DNA of 64,000 bases, taken from DATJPR01 sp035506295. Lineage in GTDB: Bacteria > Bacteroidota > Ignavibacteria > UBA10030 > UBA6906. The stretch's first letter is position 1. Each line of letters opens with the position of its first letter. Both the position numbers and the translations under genes were made by a program. The stretch covers positions 9,376-73,375 of the forward strand of contig DATJPR010000044.1 in assembly GCA_035506295.1 (NCBI GenBank), written 5' to 3'. The notes under the pieces are model-generated. The model was not told the origin of the DNA and did no database searches. It was given only the letters and a program-made list of their open reading frames with translations. Shown one piece after another: positions 25,197-34,298 of this stretch.

Positions 25197-28100
25197 ATGA
25201 CTGACTCGATGAACACTACCATTCTTTCGCGTTTCATGAAGATTGTCCGAGCCGTTGTGCTGACGGTTATAGTCTTTAGTGCCCTCGGTGTCGGTAAGGC
25301 AGTTGCCGCCAACAGTCTTCAATTCGGATCGATCAACGGCGGCACGTCGCCGCAAGCCGGTGTAGCGTTCAGCGTGACGGTCTTTGCCACCGATGGCATC
25401 ACGCCTATACCTGTGAGTGCGCCAACTGTCGTGACATTGAGCCGCGCGTCCGGGACGGGGACACTGGGAGGGAATCTGACCGGGGTCATCCAGATGGGGA
25501 CCGACTCAGTCGTCATCAGCGGTGTGACGTACACCAAAGCCGAATCGAATGTATCCCTCACGGCAACGGAGACGTCAGGCGATCCGCTGTCGAGTGCGAC
25601 GAGCAGTGTATTCACCGTGGTTCCGGGTCCGGCGTCCAAAACGACGTCCACTATTGCAGCGAACCCGACTTCCGTCACCGCTGATGGGACCGCTTCGACA
25701 ATCACGGTCCAGCTCAAAGACGCCAACAACAATAACCTCACGAGTTCAGGGGGTGCGTGGGCCGTTATCACGAATTTCGGCAGCAGCAGTGGGACGACGG
25801 ACAACGGCAATGGGACTTACACGGCAACGGTCTCGTCCTTTGTGACCGGCTCGGCGACAGTACGAGCCTACCTGAATCTGGATACTCTCAGCAACACTGC
25901 TACCGTGACGTTCACCCCCGGGGCCGCTTCGAAGTTCGCCGTGACGATGTCGGGGGGGACGACCCTCCTTTCGGCGGCACCCAAGACTGCGGGAACGCCA
26001 TTTCTGGTCAGAGTCACTGCCCAGGATACTTACGGCAATACAGCGACAAGTTACCACGGCACGGTGAACCTGGGGTCAAATGCGTATGTGGGATCCGTTC
26101 CTGCCACGATCCTAAACAACGGGACCGGACTCGTTGACAATATCTCCATTACACCGACCGTGGCTGGAACTAATGACGCGATCACAACGAGCGATGGCGT
26201 GATCAACGTCGGGGGATCCGGAGTTTTTACGGTGAACCCCGGTCCGCCATCGACTTCGACGTCGACTGTCAGCGCAAACCCCACGTCAATCGTAGCCAAC
26301 GGAGCAAGCACATCGCTGATCACCGTACAGCTGAAAGACGCATACGGCAACAACCTGACAACCGGCGGATCGTCGGTGGGGGTGACCGCCCCCCTTGGAT
26401 CTCTCGGCTCGGTGTCAGACCTGGGAAACGGCAGCTACAATGCTACACTGACATCAGGGACGGTCGCCGGCACGGACAGTGTCACTGCGACGATCAGTTC
26501 GACGCCGATCACCAACAAGGCGGGCGTCGTGTTCACGCCCGGGCCGCTCGCGAAATTTGCCGTGACGATGTCCGGCGGCACGACGCCGTTGTCCGCCACG
26601 GCGAAGACCGCAGGCGTCTCGTTCCAGGTGCGCGTTACGGCGCAAGATGCGAACGGGAATACCGTAACGTCGTTTACAGGGCCGGTCACGCTGACGTCGA
26701 CCGCGTTCGGCGGGAACGTCATTGCGACCATCGCCGCAAACGGGCTGGTGGATAATGTCGGCATCGTGCCGACGAACGCGGGATCCTCGAAGACCATATC
26801 TGCAAGCGGCGGATCGATCACCACTTCTCCTGCATCGAGCACGTTCACGGTCAATCCGGGAGCTGCCAAGAAAGTCGTCGTGACTCAAGAACCATCCTCA
26901 TCGGCAGTCGCAGGGCAGGCATTCGTGACTCAGCCGTGGGTGGCCATCGAAGACTCTCTCGGGAATATCATCACCACGGACAACAGCACGACTGTGACCG
27001 CTACCGCGATCGGCGGGACTGGCACGTTGAGCGGGAACCTGTCGGCGAACGCCTCAGGCGGAGTGGCGAAATTCACGAACCTGAGTTATTTGAAATCGGA
27101 GACCATCCGGATCCGCTTCACGGCGGGAGGCCTGCTTGCAGACACATCGGTAGCGATTGTGGTCAGCGCTGGAGGAGCCAGTAAGGTTGTCATCACCCGT
27201 CAGCCGTCCACGAATGCCGTTGCGGGACAAAACTTCTCCACGCAGCCGCAGGCATCAATTGAAGATGCGCTCGGGAACGTGATCACCGCCGACAATGCAT
27301 CGCAGATCGGCGTGCAGGTGCTCGGTGGAACAGGCGGCACATTGAACGGTACGACCACACTGACTGTTGCATCCGGCGTTGCCACGTTCACCAATCTGAA
27401 CTACACAAAGATGGAATCGATCCGGCTGCGGTTCGCTTCGGGGAGCCTCGTCACGGACACGTCGGTAACGATCGCGGTCAACCATGCCGCTGCGGATTCC
27501 ATGGCAATTGTCTCCGGGAACGGTCAGACGGCGCCGATCTCGACGGCGCTAAGCCCGATGGTCGTCCATATTTCCGACAGCTACGGGAACGCTGTTGATA
27601 GCGTGAACGTCGCCTTCAATGTAACCGGGTTTCCGGTGGGAGCGACCGGCAGCTTCTCGCTCAATCCCGCAAGCGCCGTTTCTGCGACGAGCGGGAATGC
27701 GAGCAGCGTGTTGACGCTGGGGAACAAAGTGGGCTTGTACACGGCACAGGCCAGCGCAGCGCTCAAGGGGAGTCCGATTACCTTCACGGCGACAGCCACG
27801 CCGGGCGCGGCAGGGAGGCTCGTTATTCTTCAGCAACCGAATCCGACCCAAATCGCCGGCCGGGTCTTTGCGCCGAATCCGACGGTGTCCGTCCAGGACA
27901 CATCGGGAAATATCGTGACGTCGGACAACAGCTCCCTGATCACGGCCACGCTGAGCACAGGCACGGGGTTGTTGCAGGGGACGACGCAGATGACCGCCGC
28001 CAACGGGCAGGTTGCATTCAGCAATCTCAGCTACAATATCGCGGAACCGATCGTCATCCAGTTCACGAGTCCGGGTCTCTCGAAAGCCGTCACGAGTACG

Positions 28101-31100
28101 ATCACCGTTTCCCCGGACACGGCATACGCCCTTGCGATCAAGCAGCAGGCTCCATCAACCATTGCAGCCGGCACCGTGATCTCTCCTGCCTTGAAAGTCC
28201 AACTGGTTGACAGGTCAGGGAATGCGGTCGCAAAATCCGGCACGAACGTGACGCTCGCTGTCGCGAGCGGAAACCCCGAACTGCAGGGGACAAAGATTCA
28301 AGCAACGGATGCGAATGGCCTGGCGACATTTCCGGATATCTTGTTCAATTCAACTGGCGGAAGACGCCTGCAGTTTACCTCCTCGCCGCTCCAGCGCGCA
28401 GTGAGCGACACACTGACTGTCGGTCCTGCGACACCGGACACCCTGGTCTTTGTGGCGAACCCATCGAACGCGAAGGCCGGCGCAACATTCGCCACGCCGC
28501 CGATCGTCGAAGTTCGGGACCGGTTCGGGAACGTGGTGACCGGGTACGCATTGAACGTTACCGTGGCGTTGACCACCCCGGGTGGGGCAATCCTCAGCGG
28601 AACGACAACCGTTCCCGACTCGTTGCCGACAGGACACGCGACATTCTACAACCTGTCGGTCAACAAGACCGGCACGTACACACTCAAAGCGACTTCGCCG
28701 AGCGTCTCGAAGAGCGGTCAGAGCGCCTCGTTCACTATTTCTCCGGGCTCCGCGGTCCATGTGGCCTTTTCCCAGCAGCCTACGACCGTCAATGCCGGGA
28801 GCCGGATTCTTCCCGCGGTCGCAGTCGCGGTGCAGGACACCTTCGGCAACGTCGTGACCACCTCTTCGGATTCCATCGGGGTGACCCTTCTCGGCGGGGG
28901 TACGCTTGTTGGCGGGAGCAAAAAGCAGGCGTCTTCCGGGATCGCGACGTTTGACAGCCTGATCATCTCGACCTCGGGGACCGGGAAGCGGTTATTGGCG
29001 AGCGCCAAGAGCCTGAGGTCGGACACAAGCACGACCTTTGACGTCAAACCCGCGACTCCTTCGAAGCTCGTGTTTACCACGCAGCCCGGAAACGGCATAG
29101 CGGGTATCACCCTTGGCCAGCTTCCGGTGATCACCATGGAGGATCAGTACGGGAACACGGTGACCGGGGTTAAGCAGAAGGTCGCGCTGTTCATCAAGGA
29201 CACCGCCACCGCCGGGGGTTTCCTGCTGGATTCGACGCACACGGTCAAGGTCGATTCGTTGACGGCGAACGTCGACACGTTGACCGGCCGCGCGGCATTC
29301 ACCAACTTGTCCATCAACAAAGCCGGACACCGGTATACGCTCACCGCGACCGGGAGCACGGTGCAGCCGACCCGCGGCGTTGCGGTAAGCGACACCTTTG
29401 CCATCGCGGCGGGGACGGCGCAGAAGGTGAGAATCGAGACCCAGTTTGACGGGACGGGCACTCTGCTCGTGGACCAAAAAGTTTCGTCGGGGACGTCGAT
29501 CACGGTGTTTAGCGTTTCACGCGACAACTACGACAACTATGTCGCGAACGTCGCCGCCGACGTCGGCGGTTGGACGATTACGGTTTTCACCGGTGGAATT
29601 GTCGCCTCGGATCTCGTGCCGAGTGCGGACAGGAGGAGCGCGGTGTTTTCCGGCCACGTCATCGGCACGGCGAGGATCAACGTGGCCGTGGCGGGACTGA
29701 CATCCGTGCCCTCGGATACCCTGACGGTTGTTCAGGCTGGGAGTCCCACGAAGGTGGTGGTGGAGACAGCGGGCAACGGGACCGGTCAGGTTGTTCCGCG
29801 GCAGTCGTTGATCTCAGGCCACTCGGTGACTATGTACGCCATCGCGCGCGATGCATCGGACAACTTCGTGGCAAACATCGCAGCCGATTGGCTCCTGGTC
29901 AAACTCGCGGGTGGCATCGCTGATACGGATTTGATCGCCTCCACGGACAAAAGAAGTGCGGTGTTTACGGGACACCGGGTCGGACGCGCGCAGGTTCTTG
30001 CAAGCAGCGGGTCCCTGTCCGGGGTGCGCTCAGATACCCTCACCGTGGTCAACGGGTCCGCGGCCGCATTGCTGCCTGTGTCCGGAACTACGCCCCTCAG
30101 CACGCTGGTGGGAACGATGTTCGCCACTCCACTTGCAGCAGAAGTCGTCGACTCCTCCGGGAACCCGGTTCCTGCAGCAGTCGTCCGGTTTTCCGCTCCC
30201 TTGTCCGGCCCGTCCAGTATTTTCGGCTCACGCCAGGATACGAGCGTGATGGCGAACGCCTCCGGTGTCGCCACGGCACCTCCGATGCAGGCGAACATGA
30301 TCTCGGGTACCTACTTCGATACCGCATCGGTCCATGGCGCCACGCCGGCGCTCTTTGCTCTGACGAACAGTTCCGCGCCCATCTACAATTTCACCATCAC
30401 CTCGACAAACGGTGGTCGGATCGGCACGCAATATACGCAGGTGCCCTTCCCTGTCCGCATCGCGGCAAGGGATTCCTTTGGCAACGTCGCAACGGGGTTC
30501 ACGGGAGCAGCGGTGGTCGGCAGCTCCGGTGTTCTGCTGAGCGGGAGCGGAACGACGCCGAATTTCGTAGCGGGCGTCCTGGATTCCTACCCTGTCAGTT
30601 TTGATTCCGCCGGTTCGTATTTCCTGACCGTGCGGCGATCGGGTGGAACGGAATCGGGCGTCAGCGATTCAATCGACGTACAGAATCCGCCTCCGACGTT
30701 CACCTCGCTCACCCCGGTGAACGGGTTGGCCGGAGGAACGCTGCAGATCACCATCAGAGGGACGGGCTTCATCGCAGGCGTTACGGTCGTGCTCTTCTCG
30801 GACGCTCATATCCACGCGCTGACGCCGATCGTCGATTCCTTCACCCAGTTGCGGGTAACGGTTCAGGTCGACTCCTCCGTTACGACCGGTCCGAAGAACG
30901 TCACGATCGCCAATATCCAGCCCGGCGGTGGGACGGTCATTGTGCAGAGCGGCTTCATCGTGGGCAACAATCCGACACCCACGCTGACCTCCATCGCGCC
31001 CGCCTCCGGCGTTCGGGGTCGATCCATGACCGTCGGCCTGTCCGGATCGAATTTTGTCCCCGGGGCGACTTCCGTCGATTTTGGTCAGGGGATCACCGTG

Positions 31101-32870
31101 AATACCCTGGCCGTCGACAGCGCAACGCATATCACGTCGGGCATTACGATCTCCACGACGGCACAACTCGGCGACCGTCAGATCACTGTCGTCAATGCTC
31201 CTCCGGGAGGAGGGACCTCGCAAACCATCACGTTCACCGTCAATGCAGATCCGTCGTCGCCTCCGTCCCTGGCGGCACCGCCGTCCGGTTATTCTGCCCA
31301 GTCGGCCCAGGTGACGCTCCAGTGGACCGCTCCTTTGAGCGACTCCGTCGCTTCGTACCAGCTGCAGGTGTCGGCGGATACGAACTATGCCACACGGTAT
31401 GCCGATACCACCATCACCGGAACGTCCATTCAACTCAGTTCCTTGACCGGGTATGCGACCTACTTCTGGCATGTGCGCGCAAAACGGACGAGCGGGATAA
31501 CAAGCAGCTACAGCGCGTCCTGGTCGTTCAATACCTACCCGACGCAGATCTCCGTGAGCAACACGGTATCGTTCCCGCAACATGATTCTCCCGGCCAATA
31601 CAGCACGAACGACTATCGCCTGTTGGGTGTGCCCGGTTCGGATAACAGCCAGATAACAAAGTATTTGACCGGTACGGCAGGGCAGGACTGGATTGCCTAC
31701 TATGATAATGGTGCGGATTCCAGTTATCTTGTAGCTTATAGTGCGGGGGACACGAACTTCACCTTTGCGCGGGGAAGAGCATTCTGGATACTCCGACGCG
31801 GGTCATGGGCGGTGAGTGGACAGGTCACCGGGATGATCCCCGACTCGGCCGGTCGGTTGCGCATACCCCTTCACAAGGGGTGGAACATCATCACCAACCC
31901 TCTGGATTTGTCCATACCCTGGTCAAAGGTGCAGGCGGCGAACGGCGGCATCCAGGACAGCATCTGGAGCTTTGATGGGACGATCATGGGGGTGCAGCAG
32001 ACATTCCGGCCATATCTAGGGTATTATTTCGAGAACAAGTCGAATTTGAAATCCCTGTCTATCCCGGGTGGATTGAGTCTCTCGAAGACCACCGTGCCTA
32101 CCGCTCCGAGCGACACCTCGTGGACGGTCAGCATGTCGTTGGCCCAGGGAGGCGTTTTGGTCGACCGGTCGACATGGTTCGGGGTGGCGCCAGACGCCGG
32201 TCCGGACAACAACAGGCATGATTTCCATAAGCCGCGATCGATCGGCGCTTTGAGCCAGTTGGTGTTCAACCGGCCGAGCTGGGATCCGCGGGCGCCGCGG
32301 TTCGCATCCGACATCCGGCCTCCGACGAGCGGCGTGCAGAGCTGGGATGTGACTGCGCTGATCCCCGACGGCGTCTCCAGGAAGTCGCCGTTCACCATCC
32401 GCTTCAGCGGAATCGATGCGGTTCCGTCCACCAGTGATGTCTATCTCGTGGACCGTAAGCGGGAGACGTACCAGGACCTTCGGGCGAACGCCGGGTACAC
32501 CTTCACGGCGATCACCGCGTCTTCGGATTTCTCCATTCTGATCGGCGCATCAGCAGATGTCAAGAAGGAGCTTGACGCCATCGGGCCCAAGGCATACAGC
32601 CTTGACCAGAACTATCCGAACCCGTTCAATCCGACGACCACCATTTCGCTGACTGTGCCGGTCAAGGCCAGCGTGAGTGTGACCATCTACGACATTCTCG
32701 GCGCTCGCGTGAGGGTGCTCCAGAGCGGACCGATCGCTCCGGGGAGACATTTCTTCCAATGGGATGGCACGAACGAAGCGGGAAGGATGACCGGGACCGG
32801 CGTCTATTTCTGCAGGATGAATGTAACGGGTGGTCCGAGCTTCACACGAAAAATGCTGCTCATTAAATAG
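25197..32870 (+). CDS. Giant multidomain surface adhesin with Ig-like repeats and T9SS sorting domain
   Basis: 2557 residues from the ATG at 25197 (signal peptide about 1-38, RFMKIVRAVVLTVIVFSALG to AVAA; an ATG at 25209 is possible). Residues ~40-1820 are tandem bacterial Ig/invasin-like repeats with recurring cores such as ITVQLKDA(N/Y)GNNL, QPS..AVAGQ.F.TQP, V.DT.GN.VT and KFAVTMSGGTT. Two IPT/TIG domains follow (~1832-1921 TFTSLTPVNGLAGG; ~1925-2015 TLTSIAPASGVRG), then a fibronectin III-like domain (~2020-2115), a ~330-residue region with WNIITNPLDLSIPW, and the T9SS type A tail (LDQNYPNPFNPTTTISLTVP to TRKMLLIK). Expected at the cell surface, in adhesion or gliding-like functions; the ligand is unknown. 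Likely CRP-type control upstream. Confidence 0.9.
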   Translation: MTDSMNTTILSRFMKIVRAVVLTVIVFSALGVGKAVAANSLQFGSINGGTSPQAGVAFSVTVFATDGITPIPVSAPTVVTLSRASGTGTLGGNLTGVIQMGTDSVVISGVTYTKAESNVSLTATETSGDPLSSATSSVFTVVPGPASKTTSTIAANPTSVTADGTASTITVQLKDANNNNLTSSGGAWAVITNFGSSSGTTDNGNGTYTATVSSFVTGSATVRAYLNLDTLSNTATVTFTPGAASKFAVTMSGGTTLLSAAPKTAGTPFLVRVTAQDTYGNTATSYHGTVNLGSNAYVGSVPATILNNGTGLVDNISITPTVAGTNDAITTSDGVINVGGSGVFTVNPGPPSTSTSTVSANPTSIVANGASTSLITVQLKDAYGNNLTTGGSSVGVTAPLGSLGSVSDLGNGSYNATLTSGTVAGTDSVTATISSTPITNKAGVVFTPGPLAKFAVTMSGGTTPLSATAKTAGVSFQVRVTAQDANGNTVTSFTGPVTLTSTAFGGNVIATIAANGLVDNVGIVPTNAGSSKTISASGGSITTSPASSTFTVNPGAAKKVVVTQEPSSSAVAGQAFVTQPWVAIEDSLGNIITTDNSTTVTATAIGGTGTLSGNLSANASGGVAKFTNLSYLKSETIRIRFTAGGLLADTSVAIVVSAGGASKVVITRQPSTNAVAGQNFSTQPQASIEDALGNVITADNASQIGVQVLGGTGGTLNGTTTLTVASGVATFTNLNYTKMESIRLRFASGSLVTDTSVTIAVNHAAADSMAIVSGNGQTAPISTALSPMVVHISDSYGNAVDSVNVAFNVTGFPVGATGSFSLNPASAVSATSGNASSVLTLGNKVGLYTAQASAALKGSPITFTATATPGAAGRLVILQQPNPTQIAGRVFAPNPTVSVQDTSGNIVTSDNSSLITATLSTGTGLLQGTTQMTAANGQVAFSNLSYNIAEPIVIQFTSPGLSKAVTSTITVSPDTAYALAIKQQAPSTIAAGTVISPALKVQLVDRSGNAVAKSGTNVTLAVASGNPELQGTKIQATDANGLATFPDILFNSTGGRRLQFTSSPLQRAVSDTLTVGPATPDTLVFVANPSNAKAGATFATPPIVEVRDRFGNVVTGYALNVTVALTTPGGAILSGTTTVPDSLPTGHATFYNLSVNKTGTYTLKATSPSVSKSGQSASFTISPGSAVHVAFSQQPTTVNAGSRILPAVAVAVQDTFGNVVTTSSDSIGVTLLGGGTLVGGSKKQASSGIATFDSLIISTSGTGKRLLASAKSLRSDTSTTFDVKPATPSKLVFTTQPGNGIAGITLGQLPVITMEDQYGNTVTGVKQKVALFIKDTATAGGFLLDSTHTVKVDSLTANVDTLTGRAAFTNLSINKAGHRYTLTATGSTVQPTRGVAVSDTFAIAAGTAQKVRIETQFDGTGTLLVDQKVSSGTSITVFSVSRDNYDNYVANVAADVGGWTITVFTGGIVASDLVPSADRRSAVFSGHVIGTARINVAVAGLTSVPSDTLTVVQAGSPTKVVVETAGNGTGQVVPRQSLISGHSVTMYAIARDASDNFVANIAADWLLVKLAGGIADTDLIASTDKRSAVFTGHRVGRAQVLASSGSLSGVRSDTLTVVNGSAAALLPVSGTTPLSTLVGTMFATPLAAEVVDSSGNPVPAAVVRFSAPLSGPSSIFGSRQDTSVMANASGVATAPPMQANMISGTYFDTASVHGATPALFALTNSSAPIYNFTITSTNGGRIGTQYTQVPFPVRIAARDSFGNVATGFTGAAVVGSSGVLLSGSGTTPNFVAGVLDSYPVSFDSAGSYFLTVRRSGGTESGVSDSIDVQNPPPTFTSLTPVNGLAGGTLQITIRGTGFIAGVTVVLFSDAHIHALTPIVDSFTQLRVTVQVDSSVTTGPKNVTIANIQPGGGTVIVQSGFIVGNNPTPTLTSIAPASGVRGRSMTVGLSGSNFVPGATSVDFGQGITVNTLAVDSATHITSGITISTTAQLGDRQITVVNAPPGGGTSQTITFTVNADPSSPPSLAAPPSGYSAQSAQVTLQWTAPLSDSVASYQLQVSADTNYATRYADTTITGTSIQLSSLTGYATYFWHVRAKRTSGITSSYSASWSFNTYPTQISVSNTVSFPQHDSPGQYSTNDYRLLGVPGSDNSQITKYLTGTAGQDWIAYYDNGADSSYLVAYSAGDTNFTFARGRAFWILRRGSWAVSGQVTGMIPDSAGRLRIPLHKGWNIITNPLDLSIPWSKVQAANGGIQDSIWSFDGTIMGVQQTFRPYLGYYFENKSNLKSLSIPGGLSLSKTTVPTAPSDTSWTVSMSLAQGGVLVDRSTWFGVAPDAGPDNNRHDFHKPRSIGALSQLVFNRPSWDPRAPRFASDIRPPTSGVQSWDVTALIPDGVSRKSPFTIRFSGIDAVPSTSDVYLVDRKRETYQDLRANAGYTFTAITASSDFSILIGASADVKKELDAIGPKAYSLDQNYPNPFNPTTTISLTVPVKASVSVTIYDILGARVRVLQSGPIAPGRHFFQWDGTNEAGRMTGTGVYFCRMNVTGGPSFTRKMLLIK

Positions 32871-32885
32871 GCCAGGGAAACGGCA

Positions 32886-33404
32886 ATGAGGAATGTGTCT
32901 AGGACCTTTGCTGCGGTCGCGTATTTCCTTATAGGGGCGCTGTTGCTCGATTGCATGCCGTGGCAAGCCTTCGCCGGGGACGACCTTGCCGTCCGTAATG
33001 TGCGTTTCGAAATCAACGGCGAGCTCGTGCGCATCTACTATGACCTGAGCGGCTCGCCCGACAAGCTCTATCGTGTGTCGGTGACACTCCGAAAACAGAG
33101 CGACCCCACCTTTTCTGCCGTCCCTGTGCACGTGTCGGGTGACCTCGGCGGCATCGTCCTGCCGGGAGATAAACGACGGGTGACCTGGGATTTCCTGAAG
33201 GATTTTCCGGGGGGGCTTCAGGGGGATGATTACTACTTTGTTGTGGAGGTCGAGGTGCCGGAGTCTGAAGGTTTGAGTACCTGGTGGTGGGTTGGCGGTG
33301 GGGCAGTTGTCGTGGGGGGGGTTATTGCGATCCTGGCAAAAGGAGGATCGACGAATCCTCCCCAGCCAAGCCCGCAATTCCCCACTCCGCCCTCAAGGCC
33401 GTAA
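32886..33404 (+). CDS. Exported protein with C-terminal transmembrane helix, function unknown
   Basis: 172 residues. N-terminal signal segment (about 8-30, ending WQAFAGDD), a beta-rich ectodomain (VRNVRFEINGELVRIYYDLSG, YRVSVTLRKQSD, GDKRRVTWDFLKDFPGGLQGDDYYFVVEVEV), a hydrophobic helix at about 133-151 (WWWVGGGAVVVGGVIAILA) and a Pro-rich tail. No named family recognised; the ectodomain resembles short beta-sandwich modules found beside T9SS cargo in FCB genomes, which is only an impression. It begins 15 bp after the adhesin stop with CAGGGA upstream, so it is very likely cotranscribed and may serve the adhesin. Confidence 0.78.
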   Translation: MRNVSRTFAAVAYFLIGALLLDCMPWQAFAGDDLAVRNVRFEINGELVRIYYDLSGSPDKLYRVSVTLRKQSDPTFSAVPVHVSGDLGGIVLPGDKRRVTWDFLKDFPGGLQGDDYYFVVEVEVPESEGLSTWWWVGGGAVVVGGVIAILAKGGSTNPPQPSPQFPTPPSRP

Positions 33405-33425
33405 CACTTGTTTCTGGAGATCGTG

Positions 33426-33929
33426 ATGAATTCTCGTCTGGTGCGATATGCAGTACTCGGTGGCGTTCTCATGTCATTCCAGGCTTCCGCATGGTCGCAG
33501 AAAATTTCCGGCCGGAGTCCGACTGGATCCTTGCCGCTCGCCCCATCAGATAGCGCGCACATTGCCAATGTCCTGAAGACTCGTGCGCTGGTGTTCGACA
33601 TGCAGTTTACAACGCCGTCGGGGGAGAAGTTCATTACCGGGAGGGAAACGGGACGGCTGAGACTCTCCATTACGAACACCAGCGAAGTTGCTGTCCGCAA
33701 CGTCCGCGCAAAGCTCGTCCCCATTGACAAACCGATCGGCGTCACCTTCAACGACTCGATCGTCGTCGGGGACATTCCCCCCGGACAGAGCCAGTACGCC
33801 ATCTTCTATCTGAATGCTTCGGAGAATGTGCCCGACCAGGTGGTGACTCTGGGCGTGGAAGTGCACCAGCAGTTGGGACAGGAGCCGGATCCTCGACTCC
33901 TGACGTTTGAGACAAAAGCAAGACACTAG
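33426..33929 (+). CDS. Exported protein of unknown function, Ig-like fold predicted
   Basis: 167 residues; the ATG at 33426 has GGAG seven bases upstream and opens a signal peptide (MNSRLVRYAVLGGVLMSFQASAWSQ). The mature part contains LVFDMQFTTPSGEKFITG, GRLRLSITNTSEVAVRNVRAKLVP, GVTFNDSIVVGDIPPGQSQ and VPDQVVTLGVEVHQQ. The N(T)S..A.NVR pattern with a later PPG turn resembles CARDB/NEW3-like beta-sandwich domains that protrude from the cell surface. It lies 21 bp after the previous gene and is probably the last gene of the adhesin unit. Function unknown. Confidence 0.78.
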   Translation: MNSRLVRYAVLGGVLMSFQASAWSQKISGRSPTGSLPLAPSDSAHIANVLKTRALVFDMQFTTPSGEKFITGRETGRLRLSITNTSEVAVRNVRAKLVPIDKPIGVTFNDSIVVGDIPPGQSQYAIFYLNASENVPDQVVTLGVEVHQQLGQEPDPRLLTFETKARH

Positions 33930-33933
33930 GTGC

Positions 33934-34089
33934 TCACCCGGCACGATCGGGCGAGGAGGGGGGAATCAGCTCGGCGGAAAAGATGCGCATCTGACGGTCG
34001 AGGAGGGCTAGTGCCCGGAAGAACCTGACGATGCACACGACGAGCACGACGTACAGCACAAGCGCCACGACGAGCGTCACGGCGAACAC
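33934..34089 (-). CDS. Possible small single-pass membrane protein
   Basis: On the minus strand, 51 codons from a GTG at 34089 down to a TGA at 33934. The peptide is a strong hydrophobic helix (VFAVTLVVALVLYVVLVVCI) followed by an amphipathic basic segment (RFFRALALLDRQMRIF) and a Pro/Ser-rich end, a believable small membrane protein. The frame is open upstream to 34242 but that part lies before the predicted promoter at 34129-34157. Support is the promoter, the hydrophobicity and the lack of any other gene in the gap; the start codon and reality of the gene are uncertain. Confidence 0.3.
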   Translation of the reverse strand: MFAVTLVVALVLYVVLVVCIVRFFRALALLDRQMRIFSAELIPPSSPDRAG

Positions 34090-34128
34090 TCCGATGGCCT
34101 GGGGGAAGGAAATCCGGTAGTTGAAAGA

Positions 34129-34157
34129 AACATACAAAAGCTGTTTCTTCCTGTCAA
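34129..34157 (-). promoter_or_regulatory. Predicted minus-strand promoter
   Basis: Read on the minus strand: TTGACA (34157-34152), exactly 17 bp, TATGTT (34134-34129). It would transcribe leftward from about 34122, towards the possible small membrane gene and antisense to the exported protein gene ending at 33929. Confidence 0.45.
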
Positions 34158-34298
34158 GTCCGGAGTGGTATTTCGTGCAGGCTGCACCGGTGCTGGCGCC
34201 GGAGCGTACGAGGGGTGAAGTCGTCGTCCATTCCCGGGACATCCCGTGCCGGGTGGTGCGACCGTGAGGAAGTCAGTATTAAACTAAGAGGCATTTCT

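Larger units (their letters stand above)
33930..34298. other. Intergenic region between adhesin unit and polysaccharide locus
   Basis: 369 bp. It contains a predicted minus-strand promoter (34129-34157) and a possible small minus-strand membrane gene (33934-34089). A + strand promoter for the Wzc-like gene is expected in 34160-34298, but only a weak TATTAA near 34276 was seen. Confidence 0.4.
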
